Below are positions 24,418 through 33,045 of a DNA stretch of 64,000 nt, piece by piece; the first letter of the stretch is position 1, and each line of letters begins with the position of its first letter. Position numbers and translations under genes: made by a program. Under the pieces are notes generated by a model, which was not told the origin of the DNA, made no database searches, and saw only the letters and a program-made list of their open reading frames with translations. Source of the DNA: OLB6 sp964493635 (lineage in GTDB: Bacteria; Bacteroidota; Ignavibacteria; Kapaibacteriales; Kapaibacteriaceae); NCBI GenBank assembly GCA_964493635.1, contig CAZBOW010000002.1, positions 88,890-152,889 of the forward strand, in the 5' to 3' direction.

Positions 24418-27215
24418 CGTAGCATCACAAGTTGCTGAGCCGTACCACCGGCATGTACCAAATACATTCCCGGTGGAAGGGCACGAACATCGACCACAGT
24501 GGACGTACTTCCCGGCTGCGTAGCTTGATGATGCACGACGGCTCCCATCATGGTTGTTACAGTGATGGTGGCGGTTGTTTGGAGGTGACTCACCGTTACG
24601 TAGTCCGATGCAGGGTTGGGAAAGAGGTTCCGGCTGGAATGCTCAATAACCGACATGGGATCTGCAAGGGTTTCCCGAACCGCGACGGATGCTTCTTCGA
24701 TACTCTGTCCTACACCGATGACCACCATTATTGTTCTCGTATCACCGGGAAGGAGCCTTCCGGGGAACCTCATTCCGAGGACACCACTCACATCACCCGT
24801 CTGCGTCGTCTGAATGGTGGTACCCGAGGACAGCAATCGCACCACATCGGCGTCGGTCATCCCATCGGTGTCGTCGGCAATGTCCCAGATCAGCATTCCG
24901 GAGGCCTGTGCCTCGGCAGAAAGGTCGGAGGTAGCAGCAGCACACACCACTGCCACCGGAAGCGACTCATGCGTAAACGCCTGTGCAACGGCACCACCCG
25001 CGATGTGCGTAGGAATTGCTTCTGGTGCCAATCGGGTGGAGTTGTTGATCACGGTTGCCACATCCCAGTCGAAGTAGTACCCGGCGGCAACATCCTGCAG
25101 GGGCGTGGTGGTCCGGTTTTCGATCGTGACCTCCACAACGGCTGTTGTTGACGTTACCGATGGGAAGGTCCAGCGCGTGGTAATGCGGATTCCGACATCT
25201 TTTCCGCTTAAGCTATCGGTCATCACTGCCGTGGTGGTGTCTGGAGCAACGAAGGGCCGTTGAATCGTGAATTCGCTCTGGGTGCCGACGTTGTTGAATG
25301 CCTTCACCACCCGCGATCCTCCTTCGGAGAAGAGCAGGCCACTCGGTGAGAGCAAGTTGTAGCGGCCCTTCCACACAAAGCCATTTCCGGTGCGGGAGAT
25401 CAGCACATTATTGTAGCCAAAGGTGCCATCATCCCCGGCAGAGAACAGTAGCTCGTTGTTCTCAAAGGTACCCATGGTGGTCGATGGGTTGACGTAGTCC
25501 AGCATGCTTCGCTCAGTGCCGTCATTTTGGGCCGTAAGCTCCAGAATGCAGGGGGCTTGAGATTGCTGCTGTACCACAAGGCGGAACGGGCCAATGCGCT
25601 CCGACGCTCCAGATGCGAGGGCACCACCGCGCACAACGGTCGTGGAAACACCAACCTGCCAGCGATTTTCTTCTGCAATGCGAAGTCGATAGTCCAGTGT
25701 GCCAACCGGTCCCAGCTCGTTGCGGATGGTGTACCACAGCTGTAGGGTGTCGCCATTGGCAAAACGATCTCCGCGTCGACCATCCAGATGGCGACGCTCA
25801 ACCGATATGATTCGCAGCGCCGGAACCGATTGAGGCGCTGTGCTCAGAGCTGCCTGGGCATCGACCCTTCCCGGGAGCACATTGGCGTACCCCGGATTAC
25901 TACCGTCGATGTTGGTAGCTGTCTCCTCGATAAGGGCCGCGATTTGCCGAGGGGGAAGCGTTGGATATTGGGCAGCTACAAGGGCAGCTACACCGGAGAC
26001 GATTGGTGCTGCAAACGACGTTCCTGTGATTCCCTGCGTGGCATAGCCGCCTCCGGCCTCGGTGGTCGTGGCACGGTTACCGGGTGCCATCACGCCAGCA
26101 TTGATCCCCAAACCCGACGACTGTACCACTGCATCGCCGGCCGTGGTTTCGCCAACCCCCAAAACGCCACGGTAACTTGCCGGAAAATTCACGAGTTGCC
26201 AGCCCAATCCACCAGTGCCGTCGCCATGGTTGCCGGCCGAGGCCACAATCAGCGTGCCCAGCTCGGTGCAGTAGTCTACAATGTCCTGATCAATCACCGA
26301 CGGCGGCTTAACGGCTCCCCATGAACAGTTTACAATCCGAGCACCCATCTGTGCTGCATACATCAGGGACTGGTATCCGTAGAGAATGCCATTCTGATCG
26401 GTACGCGCCGTCTTCATCGGAAGCATTCGGCAGTTCCATGCAATGCCTGCCATGCCGATACCATTATTCGTGGTGGCACAGGCGATTCCGGCTACTCGCG
26501 TGCCGTGACCGTTCGCACGGTAGTTGATGGTGACACCGGGCTGGGTTCCCTCCTCCTGCCAGGTGAAGTTGTAGCCCTGATAGTCGTCCACATAGCCATT
26601 GTTATCGTCATCGATCATGTTGTCCGGAATCTCACCGGTATTGGTCCAAAGCGAGCCCTGAAGATCCTCGTGCTGCTGGTCGACACCATTGTCGCTAATG
26701 GCAATCACAATGCCGGGATTCCCCTGTTGAAGATCCCAGGCTGCAGGCATGCGAATTGTAGCAAGTGCCTGCTGTGAACCCACAAGGGGATCGTTCGGCA
26801 CCGCATGAAGCTGACCAATGAACCACGGCTCGGCCGACTCGACAGCAGGATCCTGCAGGGCAACGGTCACAGCCTTCCACGGATCCATGGGACCGGTATA
26901 CCGCACAATGGCCGTGCGCAAGAGTCGCTCCTCCACAGCCGCTAATCGCGCATTGTAGATGCCTCGCGGTGCCAGACGGCCAAAGGCCCTGCACTGACTC
27001 GGCAGAAGAAACCACTGCGTAACGTCCATGTTCGTCTGCGGCGAGCAACTCGTCGATCCTGGCTGAAACCGCACGATCAGGTATCCGGGACGCACCGGCG
27101 ACTGCGCAGCGAAGAGTGGTATCAACCCGGCTGTCAGGACCACGGTGGTGAGCAAAACCAGCGTCCGGAGCGTGTTTTGCAAGCTGTTTTGTGACATTGG
27201 CTTGGTAGGGGTCAT
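24414..27215 (-). CDS. Secreted subtilisin-like serine protease with T9SS sorting domain (copy 2)
   Basis: About 933 residues from the ATG at 27215; a GTG at 27236 with GGGATGAA before it, or an ATG at 27197, are alternatives. A signal peptide ends near LIPLFAAQ. The catalytic residues are all canonical: Asp in AISDNGVDQQHEDL, His in NGHGTRVAGIA and Ser in GTSFAAPIVSGVAAL. The C-terminus carries a T9SS sorting domain (LFPNPASDYVTVS ... PPGMYLVHAGG). It shares domain order and the NDPL...LATIR...AWD segment with the downstream copy, so the two arose by tandem duplication. It is divergent from dnaX. Confidence 0.93.
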   Translation of the reverse strand: MTPTKPMSQNSLQNTLRTLVLLTTVVLTAGLIPLFAAQSPVRPGYLIVRFQPGSTSCSPQTNMDVTQWFLLPSQCRAFGRLAPRGIYNARLAAVEERLLRTAIVRYTGPMDPWKAVTVALQDPAVESAEPWFIGQLHAVPNDPLVGSQQALATIRMPAAWDLQQGNPGIVIAISDNGVDQQHEDLQGSLWTNTGEIPDNMIDDDNNGYVDDYQGYNFTWQEEGTQPGVTINYRANGHGTRVAGIACATTNNGIGMAGIAWNCRMLPMKTARTDQNGILYGYQSLMYAAQMGARIVNCSWGAVKPPSVIDQDIVDYCTELGTLIVASAGNHGDGTGGLGWQLVNFPASYRGVLGVGETTAGDAVVQSSGLGINAGVMAPGNRATTTEAGGGYATQGITGTSFAAPIVSGVAALVAAQYPTLPPRQIAALIEETATNIDGSNPGYANVLPGRVDAQAALSTAPQSVPALRIISVERRHLDGRRGDRFANGDTLQLWYTIRNELGPVGTLDYRLRIAEENRWQVGVSTTVVRGGALASGASERIGPFRLVVQQQSQAPCILELTAQNDGTERSMLDYVNPSTTMGTFENNELLFSAGDDGTFGYNNVLISRTGNGFVWKGRYNLLSPSGLLFSEGGSRVVKAFNNVGTQSEFTIQRPFVAPDTTTAVMTDSLSGKDVGIRITTRWTFPSVTSTTAVVEVTIENRTTTPLQDVAAGYYFDWDVATVINNSTRLAPEAIPTHIAGGAVAQAFTHESLPVAVVCAAATSDLSAEAQASGMLIWDIADDTDGMTDADVVRLLSSGTTIQTTQTGDVSGVLGMRFPGRLLPGDTRTIMVVIGVGQSIEEASVAVRETLADPMSVIEHSSRNLFPNPASDYVTVSHLQTTATITVTTMMGAVVHHQATQPGSTSTVVDVRALPPGMYLVHAGGTAQQLVMLR

Positions 27216-27265
27216 AGCATTTCGCAGTTTTCGCACTTCATCCCAGGAAGGTTGTCGTAAAGATC

Positions 27266-28858
27266 ATGTCCGACCAACAAAGTTTCATCGTAACGGCTCG
27301 AAAATGGCGCCCGCTCACCTTTGCTGACGTGGTGGGCCAAGAGCACGTAACCACTACCCTGAAGAATGCAATCGCCTCCGGTCGTGTTCACCATGCCTAC
27401 TTGTTCACCGGTCCTCGTGGTGTGGGCAAGACAACCTGTGCCCGTATCCTATCCAGAGCGCTGAACTGCCAGCATCCGGTAAATAACGAGCCATGCAACA
27501 CCTGTTCGTCGTGCGTTGATGTCTTGGAGGGACGCAGCGTCGATGTGATCGAAATCGACGGTGCCTCCAACAACAGTGTTGATGATATCCGGAAACTACG
27601 CGACAATGCGAAATACGCACCTCTGAGTGGGCAGTACAAGCTCTACATCATCGATGAAGTTCACATGCTGTCCACGGCAGCATTCAACGCACTTCTGAAA
27701 ACTCTCGAGGAGCCCCCTCCCCATCTAATCTTCGTGTTTGCCACCACCGAGATTCATAAGGTTCCGGCCACGATTCTCAGCCGGTGTCAGCGCTTCGATT
27801 TCCGGCGTATGGAGGTCGAGTCGATCGTACAACACCTCGCTACCATTGCTGCCGCCGATGGGATTACCATCGACGAATCGGCCCTGACCATCATTGCTCG
27901 CAAAGCTGATGGTTCAATGCGCGACTCTCAGTCGATCTTCGACCAGGTCGTCTCGTACTGTGGCACCTCGATCACCGGCGGGGCCGTAGCGGATGCACTC
28001 CACCTGATTGATACCGAGTTCTACTTCCAACTCAGCGATGCTGCACGTGCCGGCGATGTGCGCACGATGTTCAGCCTAGCCTCGCAGGTTGTTCAGCGCG
28101 GCTATGATCTACAGGACTGCCTGCTTGGCCTTCTTGAACATTATCGGAATATCCTGACGGTGCTCACTACGGGTTCGACCGAGCTGATCGAGGGTTCCTC
28201 GCAAGAACGAGATCACTACAATACGTCGGCACCTGCGTTCAACCAGGCCGACGTCATCCGAGCCATGAACATTATTGTGTCGGGCGAAGCCGTCCTACGC
28301 CAGCATCCCCCGCAGCCACGGGTACGGTTTGAGTTCACGCTTGTCCAACTGGCATCGATGGATTCGTCCGTCGATCTCGGCGAATTGCTCCAGCGGCTTG
28401 GTGGGAAGGGGGCTTCCCCCGTGGGTGGTGTTACCATGGCCCTTAAGGTTGGTGCACGACCGGCACCAATGAAGCGGGAGCCGGTAAGCTCGCTGTCGTC
28501 GGGCAACCTACATCAGAAGTGGGAACATGTGTTGCAGGGATTGCCGGAACATCTTGCCTTTGTACGTTCGACGTTGCGTCAGGGACTCCTTGAAGCCGAC
28601 CTCACCGAGGTTGGGATTGTACTCCGCCCGTTGGCCGAAGTGATCCATCAACGCTTGGCCGACAAACTTGCCGATCTGAAAGTGCACCTGCAGTCCGTCT
28701 ACGGTGCCTCGATTGGCGTTCAGCTCATGCCACCGGGAATGGGACAGCAGGGTGCCGACATTCCACCGGCACCATCCGAAGCCGATAGCGCACTTCCAAT
28801 CGAGGAAGTGTTGATTGAACTGTTCAATGCCAAACAGGTTCCTGTGTTCAAGTCGTAA
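27266..28858 (+). CDS. dnaX: DNA polymerase III subunits gamma/tau
   Basis: This is the clamp-loader ATPase. Walker A GPRGVGKTTCARI is near residue 50, the zinc-binding cysteines are in CQHPVNNEPCNTCSSC, the DExx box is IIDEVHML and the SRC motif is LSRCQRFDF. The C-terminal tau-like region (residues 370-530) is short compared with E. coli. No typical -1 frameshift A-run was noticed, so a separate gamma form is not predicted. The start ATG is 29-50 bp from the divergent subtilase start. Confidence 0.97.
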   Translation: MSDQQSFIVTARKWRPLTFADVVGQEHVTTTLKNAIASGRVHHAYLFTGPRGVGKTTCARILSRALNCQHPVNNEPCNTCSSCVDVLEGRSVDVIEIDGASNNSVDDIRKLRDNAKYAPLSGQYKLYIIDEVHMLSTAAFNALLKTLEEPPPHLIFVFATTEIHKVPATILSRCQRFDFRRMEVESIVQHLATIAAADGITIDESALTIIARKADGSMRDSQSIFDQVVSYCGTSITGGAVADALHLIDTEFYFQLSDAARAGDVRTMFSLASQVVQRGYDLQDCLLGLLEHYRNILTVLTTGSTELIEGSSQERDHYNTSAPAFNQADVIRAMNIIVSGEAVLRQHPPQPRVRFEFTLVQLASMDSSVDLGELLQRLGGKGASPVGGVTMALKVGARPAPMKREPVSSLSSGNLHQKWEHVLQGLPEHLAFVRSTLRQGLLEADLTEVGIVLRPLAEVIHQRLADKLADLKVHLQSVYGASIGVQLMPPGMGQQGADIPPAPSEADSALPIEEVLIELFNAKQVPVFKS

Positions 28859-28901
28859 TTTTGAGCATCGACGCTGTTCCACCTACACGTGATCTGTTCG
28901 T

Positions 28902-29381
28902 ATGGCACTCTCTCCCGGCACGAAGGCACCCGCAATTACAGCAGCACCTACGCAGGGAGGTGGCTCGTGGAGCTTAAAGCAAGCAAAGGGCTCTTGGCTG
29001 GTGCTGTATTTCTATCCCAAGGATAACACCTCGGGTTGCACCACTCAGGCCTGCGATTTTCGCGATGCCATGACCCGACTGGCAACCGCCGACGTTGCGG
29101 TGGTTGGCGTCAGTCCGGACAGCGTCAAGAGCCATGACAACTTCATCGCAAAGCACAACCTGAACTTCACCCTGCTGTCCGATCCTGAGTCGGGCATCTG
29201 CGAGGCCTACGATGTGTGGAAGGAAAAGTCGATGTACGGCCGAACATACATGGGCGTTGTACGGACCACCTATTTGATCAATCCAGCGGGAACGATTGTC
29301 CACGTGTGGGACAAGGTGAGTGTCAAGGGCCATGTCGACGATGTGATTGCCACGCTGGCTGAACATGGCGTCACCGTATAA
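28902..29381 (+). CDS. bcp: Thioredoxin-dependent peroxiredoxin, BCP/PrxQ type
   Basis: The enzyme reduces hydroperoxides using thioredoxin. The peroxidatic and resolving cysteines are five apart in SGCTTQACDFRD (about residues 46 and 51), which defines the alpha2-type PrxQ/BCP class. FYPKDNTSGC and the C-terminal RTTYLINPAG support this. 159 residues is normal. It overlaps no neighbour; tatD begins 4 bp after its stop. Confidence 0.95.
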   Translation: MALSPGTKAPAITAAPTQGGGSWSLKQAKGSWLVLYFYPKDNTSGCTTQACDFRDAMTRLATADVAVVGVSPDSVKSHDNFIAKHNLNFTLLSDPESGICEAYDVWKEKSMYGRTYMGVVRTTYLINPAGTIVHVWDKVSVKGHVDDVIATLAEHGVTV

Positions 29382-29385
29382 CGGC

Positions 29386-30981
29386 ATGATTGACTCTCAC
29401 GCCCACATCGATGCCAAAGCCTTTGATGCCGACCGACCCGCCATGTTGCAACGGGCCTGGGATGCTGGTATTGAAGCCATCATTGTACCGGATATCGAGC
29501 CGTCACGACGTCCGCACCTCCAACAGGTTGTTGATAGTGATCCGCGCCTGTTCCGTGGAATTGGCATTCATCCTCACCATGCTGGTTCCGTAACGGAAGC
29601 TGATCTTCAGGCCGTGGAAGCAGGAGCTGACGCCGCTGGCGTTGTGGCGATCGGTGAAATTGGCTTGGACTATCACTACGACTTCTGCCCTCCGGAGGTC
29701 CAGCAGCACGTGTTTCGGGAGCACATTCGCATCGCCAAGCGCAAGAATCTGCCCATCATCGTCCACAATCGTGAATCCGACGAGGACGTCCTTCGCATTC
29801 TTACCGAGGAGCAGGACGGCACTCTTCGCGGAGTGCTCCATTGTTTCTCCAGTGACGCAACCGTACTGCAAAGAGCACTGGACCTTGGCATGATCGTGTC
29901 CTTTACGGGCAATATCACCTTCAAGAATTCGACCTTACTCCCCGTGGTTGAATCCGTACCCGACGATGCCTACATGATTGAAACGGATTCACCCTACATT
30001 GCACCAGTACCTCATCGCGGAACACGGAACGAGCCGGCGCACGTTGCGCTTGTTGCGCAGAAAATTGCGGAGATTAAATCCATGGCCTATCACGATATCC
30101 TGCGAGCAACCACAACAACAGCCAAACGCTTCTTTGGCCTGACAGCGCTGATGATGGCGTTGGTGATGGCGCTGATGACATCGGTCGCCATCGCGCAGCC
30201 CACCCCACCGCGCGATGAGGACTACGAAAACGATTACGACTGGGAGATCGCTCTGGAAAACTACTTCGCCGACAGCACTGCCTATGAGCGCTGGGTCCGA
30301 CCGCGGCGAACGAGCATTGGTCTTGGCATTTCCATCGGCTCGAACACGCAGGTGGAGTCGCAGACCTTCCGACAGCGCTACGACAACTCGTACGAGGTCA
30401 ACGGCAACCTTGATCGCGGTGAGCCGCGTCGGTGGACCTTCTTCAATCCCGAGCAGGGCCCGAATCGCAGCTTCTCGTTCGAGGGTCTCACGGCCATTGG
30501 TGGTACCATCACCTATAGCCCCTTCACCAGCTTGATGTTGGAGGGAACGTTCACCCACAGCCAGAACACGGGACCGGCAGAGGACTTCGGCTTGGATCCA
30601 ATTACGACGAACATCGTCGAGGTGACGGGTCTGTACAATCTCAATCCGTATAGCCGCGTAAACTTCTGGCCACAGTTTGGTGGCACGATGGCCTTCGTGG
30701 ACGATGGTACGTCCCAACAGACGAAGTTCGGCATCAACTTTGGCCTGGGCATCGGCGTAAACATTCCAACATCGATTGGCCTGTTCTATCCGATGTTTAA
30801 CGTGCGGTTCAATGCCATGCTCCAACAGGATCAGAATAAGCTTGTGCAACGCTACCTCGACGAAAACGGTACGGTGGCAACCAAGTCCGACGATCCGACC
30901 AAGATCTCGGTTGATCTGGCCGATGTCAACGTGTTGTATTCGATTCCGCGCCTGACCATTCTCTACTATCCACCATTCTAA
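29386..30981 (+). CDS. tatD: TatD-family metal-dependent nuclease fused in frame to an outer-membrane protein
   Basis: The reading frame is open for 531 codons. Residues 1-255 are a complete TatD hydrolase: DSHAHID, GEIGLDYHYD, HNRES, HCFSS and ETDSPYIAP supply the two-metal ligands, and the usual end TAKRFFGL is reached. The next residues, without any stop, are TALMMALVMALMTSVAIAQ, a signal-peptide-like helix, and then about 250 residues of beta-barrel-like sequence ending ILYYPPF. Translation may restart at the ATG at 30151. The start 29386 is chosen over one at 29365, which would overlap bcp. Confidence 0.85.
   Translation: MIDSHAHIDAKAFDADRPAMLQRAWDAGIEAIIVPDIEPSRRPHLQQVVDSDPRLFRGIGIHPHHAGSVTEADLQAVEAGADAAGVVAIGEIGLDYHYDFCPPEVQQHVFREHIRIAKRKNLPIIVHNRESDEDVLRILTEEQDGTLRGVLHCFSSDATVLQRALDLGMIVSFTGNITFKNSTLLPVVESVPDDAYMIETDSPYIAPVPHRGTRNEPAHVALVAQKIAEIKSMAYHDILRATTTTAKRFFGLTALMMALVMALMTSVAIAQPTPPRDEDYENDYDWEIALENYFADSTAYERWVRPRRTSIGLGISIGSNTQVESQTFRQRYDNSYEVNGNLDRGEPRRWTFFNPEQGPNRSFSFEGLTAIGGTITYSPFTSLMLEGTFTHSQNTGPAEDFGLDPITTNIVEVTGLYNLNPYSRVNFWPQFGGTMAFVDDGTSQQTKFGINFGLGIGVNIPTSIGLFYPMFNVRFNAMLQQDQNKLVQRYLDENGTVATKSDDPTKISVDLADVNVLYSIPRLTILYYPPF
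30151..30981 (+). CDS. Outer-membrane beta-barrel protein (possible separate product with internal start)
   Basis: Read from the ATG at 30151 this gives a 276-residue protein with a signal peptide of about 17 residues (cleavage after VAIAQ), an acidic segment (PRDEDYENDYDWE) and alternating aromatic/polar strands typical of a barrel, ending in an aromatic residue (YYPPF) as BAM substrates do. It is in the same frame as tatD and no stop separates them. I see no Shine-Dalgarno sequence before the ATG. The function is unknown. Confidence 0.6.
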   Translation: MMALVMALMTSVAIAQPTPPRDEDYENDYDWEIALENYFADSTAYERWVRPRRTSIGLGISIGSNTQVESQTFRQRYDNSYEVNGNLDRGEPRRWTFFNPEQGPNRSFSFEGLTAIGGTITYSPFTSLMLEGTFTHSQNTGPAEDFGLDPITTNIVEVTGLYNLNPYSRVNFWPQFGGTMAFVDDGTSQQTKFGINFGLGIGVNIPTSIGLFYPMFNVRFNAMLQQDQNKLVQRYLDENGTVATKSDDPTKISVDLADVNVLYSIPRLTILYYPPF

Positions 30982-31000
30982 CGATCTAAGGTTCAGCGAG

Positions 31001-31621
31001 ATGGTCACCGTGTTAACGGGAACGGGGCTGGCATCTGAGGTAGCGGCCATTCGGCAATCCTCTGCCTCCATGCAGGACTTTCGCATGGGAGTGCATCGTA
31101 TTGGTATCCATCTGGCTGTAGAGGTGTCCAAGCATCTTCCCGGCAAGAGCACAACGGTCCAAACTCCTCTGGCGCCAGCTACTGCCACGGTGGTGGATGG
31201 CGAGGTGATCTTGTTGCCTGTCCTACGGGCCGGCCTTGGACTGCTTGATGCCTTCCTCCACGTGATGCCCTATGCCAGTGTAGGCTTTGCCGGATTGCGG
31301 CGCGACGAAGCAACCCTGGAGCCAACAGAGTACTACCGACGCTTTCCGGACTCGACGTCTACCACCACGTTTGTGATCATCGACCCTATGCTGGCAACGG
31401 CCGGAAGCATGATTGCAACACTATCGATGCTTAAGGATCTGCCGCATCGTCGAATCATGGCTGCCTGCCTGATTGCAGCACCCGAAGGCGTCGAAGCCTT
31501 AACCGCTGCGCATCCTGATGTTCCGCTCTTCATTGCGGCTCTGGATGACCACCTCAACGAGATGGGCTTCATCGTTCCCGGTCTGGGTGATGCTGGCGAT
31601 CGTCTCTTTGGCACAACATGA
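31001..31621 (+). CDS. upp: Uracil phosphoribosyltransferase
   Basis: The enzyme salvages uracil to UMP. The PRPP-binding motif appears as VIIDPMLATAGSM and the uracil-binding C-terminal GLGDAGDRLFGT is diagnostic. LLPVLRAGLGLLDAF is also conserved. 206 residues is normal. It is 19 bp downstream of the tatD/outer-membrane-protein frame. Confidence 0.95.
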   Translation: MVTVLTGTGLASEVAAIRQSSASMQDFRMGVHRIGIHLAVEVSKHLPGKSTTVQTPLAPATATVVDGEVILLPVLRAGLGLLDAFLHVMPYASVGFAGLRRDEATLEPTEYYRRFPDSTSTTTFVIIDPMLATAGSMIATLSMLKDLPHRRIMAACLIAAPEGVEALTAAHPDVPLFIAALDDHLNEMGFIVPGLGDAGDRLFGTT

Positions 31622-31683
31622 TTCTGTCTTTTCTTTGCACGTTCTCCGATTGACAATCACCTATCATTCACAGGAGTATCCCG

Positions 31684-31896
31684 ATGATCATCTTTCACTT
31701 TGGCAAGCACAGTGTTCCTCTTGCGGACATTCACGACATCCGCGTTGAGTACAAGTACCAGGATAACGAGATCTACGTCGACCTTGAGATCAATGGTGGT
31801 GCACAGCTGAGCCTTAATCTTCCTGACTCCCTGACGTTCATGGAGCAGTTCATGGCTCACATCCGTGAAGTGAAGAACATTCCAGCAGGATCCTAA
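31684..31896 (+). CDS. Small 70-aa protein of unknown function
   Basis: A good AGGAG lies 8 nt before the ATG. The predicted protein is soluble, beta-strand-rich in the middle (IRVEYKYQDNEIYVDLEI) and ends in a helix (FMEQFMAHIREVKN). No family was recognised. It ends 9 bp from the stop of the convergent aminotransferase gene. Confidence 0.7.
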   Translation: MIIFHFGKHSVPLADIHDIRVEYKYQDNEIYVDLEINGGAQLSLNLPDSLTFMEQFMAHIREVKNIPAGS

Positions 31897-31905
31897 CTGC
31901 TGACA

Positions 31906-33045
31906 CTACAGGAGTCGGTCGAGTGCCGTCGACAGTGCATCAAGGTCCACCTTGCTCGTGTGGGCATGCGTACTGAATCGCAGCACTGCGTGATCGACGA
32001 CATGGTGCACAACAACTTCGATACGATGGGTGTTGTAGAGCTCGTTCTTTAACCACTGGACATCAGTGGACGAGGGGAGCAGTACAGCACCCATTTGTAG
32101 TTCGTCGGCCTTCCAATCGCTGCATGCGGAAAGCCCCTTGCCCAACAACATGTGCATCCCGTAATCGCGGAGGTCACGAGCGTCCATCTGCACGAGGTTC
32201 CATTCGTTGCGGTCCATCCAGTGCAGAGCCGCCGGTACAGTGAGAAACGGACTCACATCTCGAGTACCGAGGTATTCAACGTCGTCAACAAAGGAACCGT
32301 CACCAGCGGTTGAAATCAGATTGCCCCAGCTCACAATGAGGGGTTGTACGGCGCGATGGAGCGACGGATGGACCCACAGAAAGGCAGAACCCTTTGGCGT
32401 GCACATCCATTTGTGGAAGTTCCCCGTGTAGACGTCGGCATTGAGGGTGCCAAGATCAAGTGGCAGGTGTGCCGGAGCATGGGCTCCATCAATAACCGTT
32501 AGGATGCCATGTTCGCGAGCTCGTGCACACAGACGCTCAACTGGCAACCGTATGGCTGTGGGCGAGGTGATATGACTCAGAAACAACACGCGTGTCTTAC
32601 TGGTCACCGCCGACCAGATCTGCTCCTCGATCTGATCCATGGATGGTGCCGGAAGCGGGATGTGCGCTTCAACAACGTTGACTCCCGTCCCTTGCAGATG
32701 ATGTCTCCACGCTCGCAGGCAGGCACCATACTCATGGTTCGTGGTAAGAACTTCCTCACCAGGTGCGAGCATTGTCCGCAACATCGCAGCTGCCATCGAG
32801 ACACCGAACGTACTGTTCGTTACGTACACGAGGTCCGACGGTTGAGCTCCGAGGTAGGCCGCAACATCGCGGCGAGCCCCCTGCATGAGTTCGGCGAGCT
32901 CACGATGAAACAGCACTGGCTGACGCTCGAGGCGCTCCTGCCACGATCGCTGGACGTCCAGAAGTTCGCGGGGACAGGCCCCAAAGGACCCGTGATTGAG
33001 GAAATGGATGTCGTCGCGGAGAAGGAAGTCGGCTTTAGTCAGCAT
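31906..33045 (-). CDS. Class-V aminotransferase-like PLP enzyme (isopenicillin-N epimerase type)
   Basis: 379 residues. FLNHGSFGACPRELLD at the N-terminus is the hallmark of the isopenicillin-N-epimerase/EgtE/cysteine-desulfurase-like group. The PLP Lys is in GNFHKWMCTPKGSAFLW and the PLP-ring Asp in VIDGAHAPAH. The substrate cannot be told; sulfoxide lyase, desulfurase and epimerase are all options. No sulfur-mobilisation partner is adjacent. It overlaps the end of the OmpA-type gene by 11 bp and closes a six-gene minus-strand run. Confidence 0.88.
   Translation of the reverse strand: MLTKADFLLRDDIHFLNHGSFGACPRELLDVQRSWQERLERQPVLFHRELAELMQGARRDVAAYLGAQPSDLVYVTNSTFGVSMAAAMLRTMLAPGEEVLTTNHEYGACLRAWRHHLQGTGVNVVEAHIPLPAPSMDQIEEQIWSAVTSKTRVLFLSHITSPTAIRLPVERLCARAREHGILTVIDGAHAPAHLPLDLGTLNADVYTGNFHKWMCTPKGSAFLWVHPSLHRAVQPLIVSWGNLISTAGDGSFVDDVEYLGTRDVSPFLTVPAALHWMDRNEWNLVQMDARDLRDYGMHMLLGKGLSACSDWKADELQMGAVLLPSSTDVQWLKNELYNTHRIEVVVHHVVDHAVLRFSTHAHTSKVDLDALSTALDRLL

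Noticed and set aside
29989..31188. 399-codon open frame on the minus strand opposite tatD/outer-membrane protein and upp
   Set aside because: Antisense to well-supported genes; low-complexity composition and no recognisable motifs.
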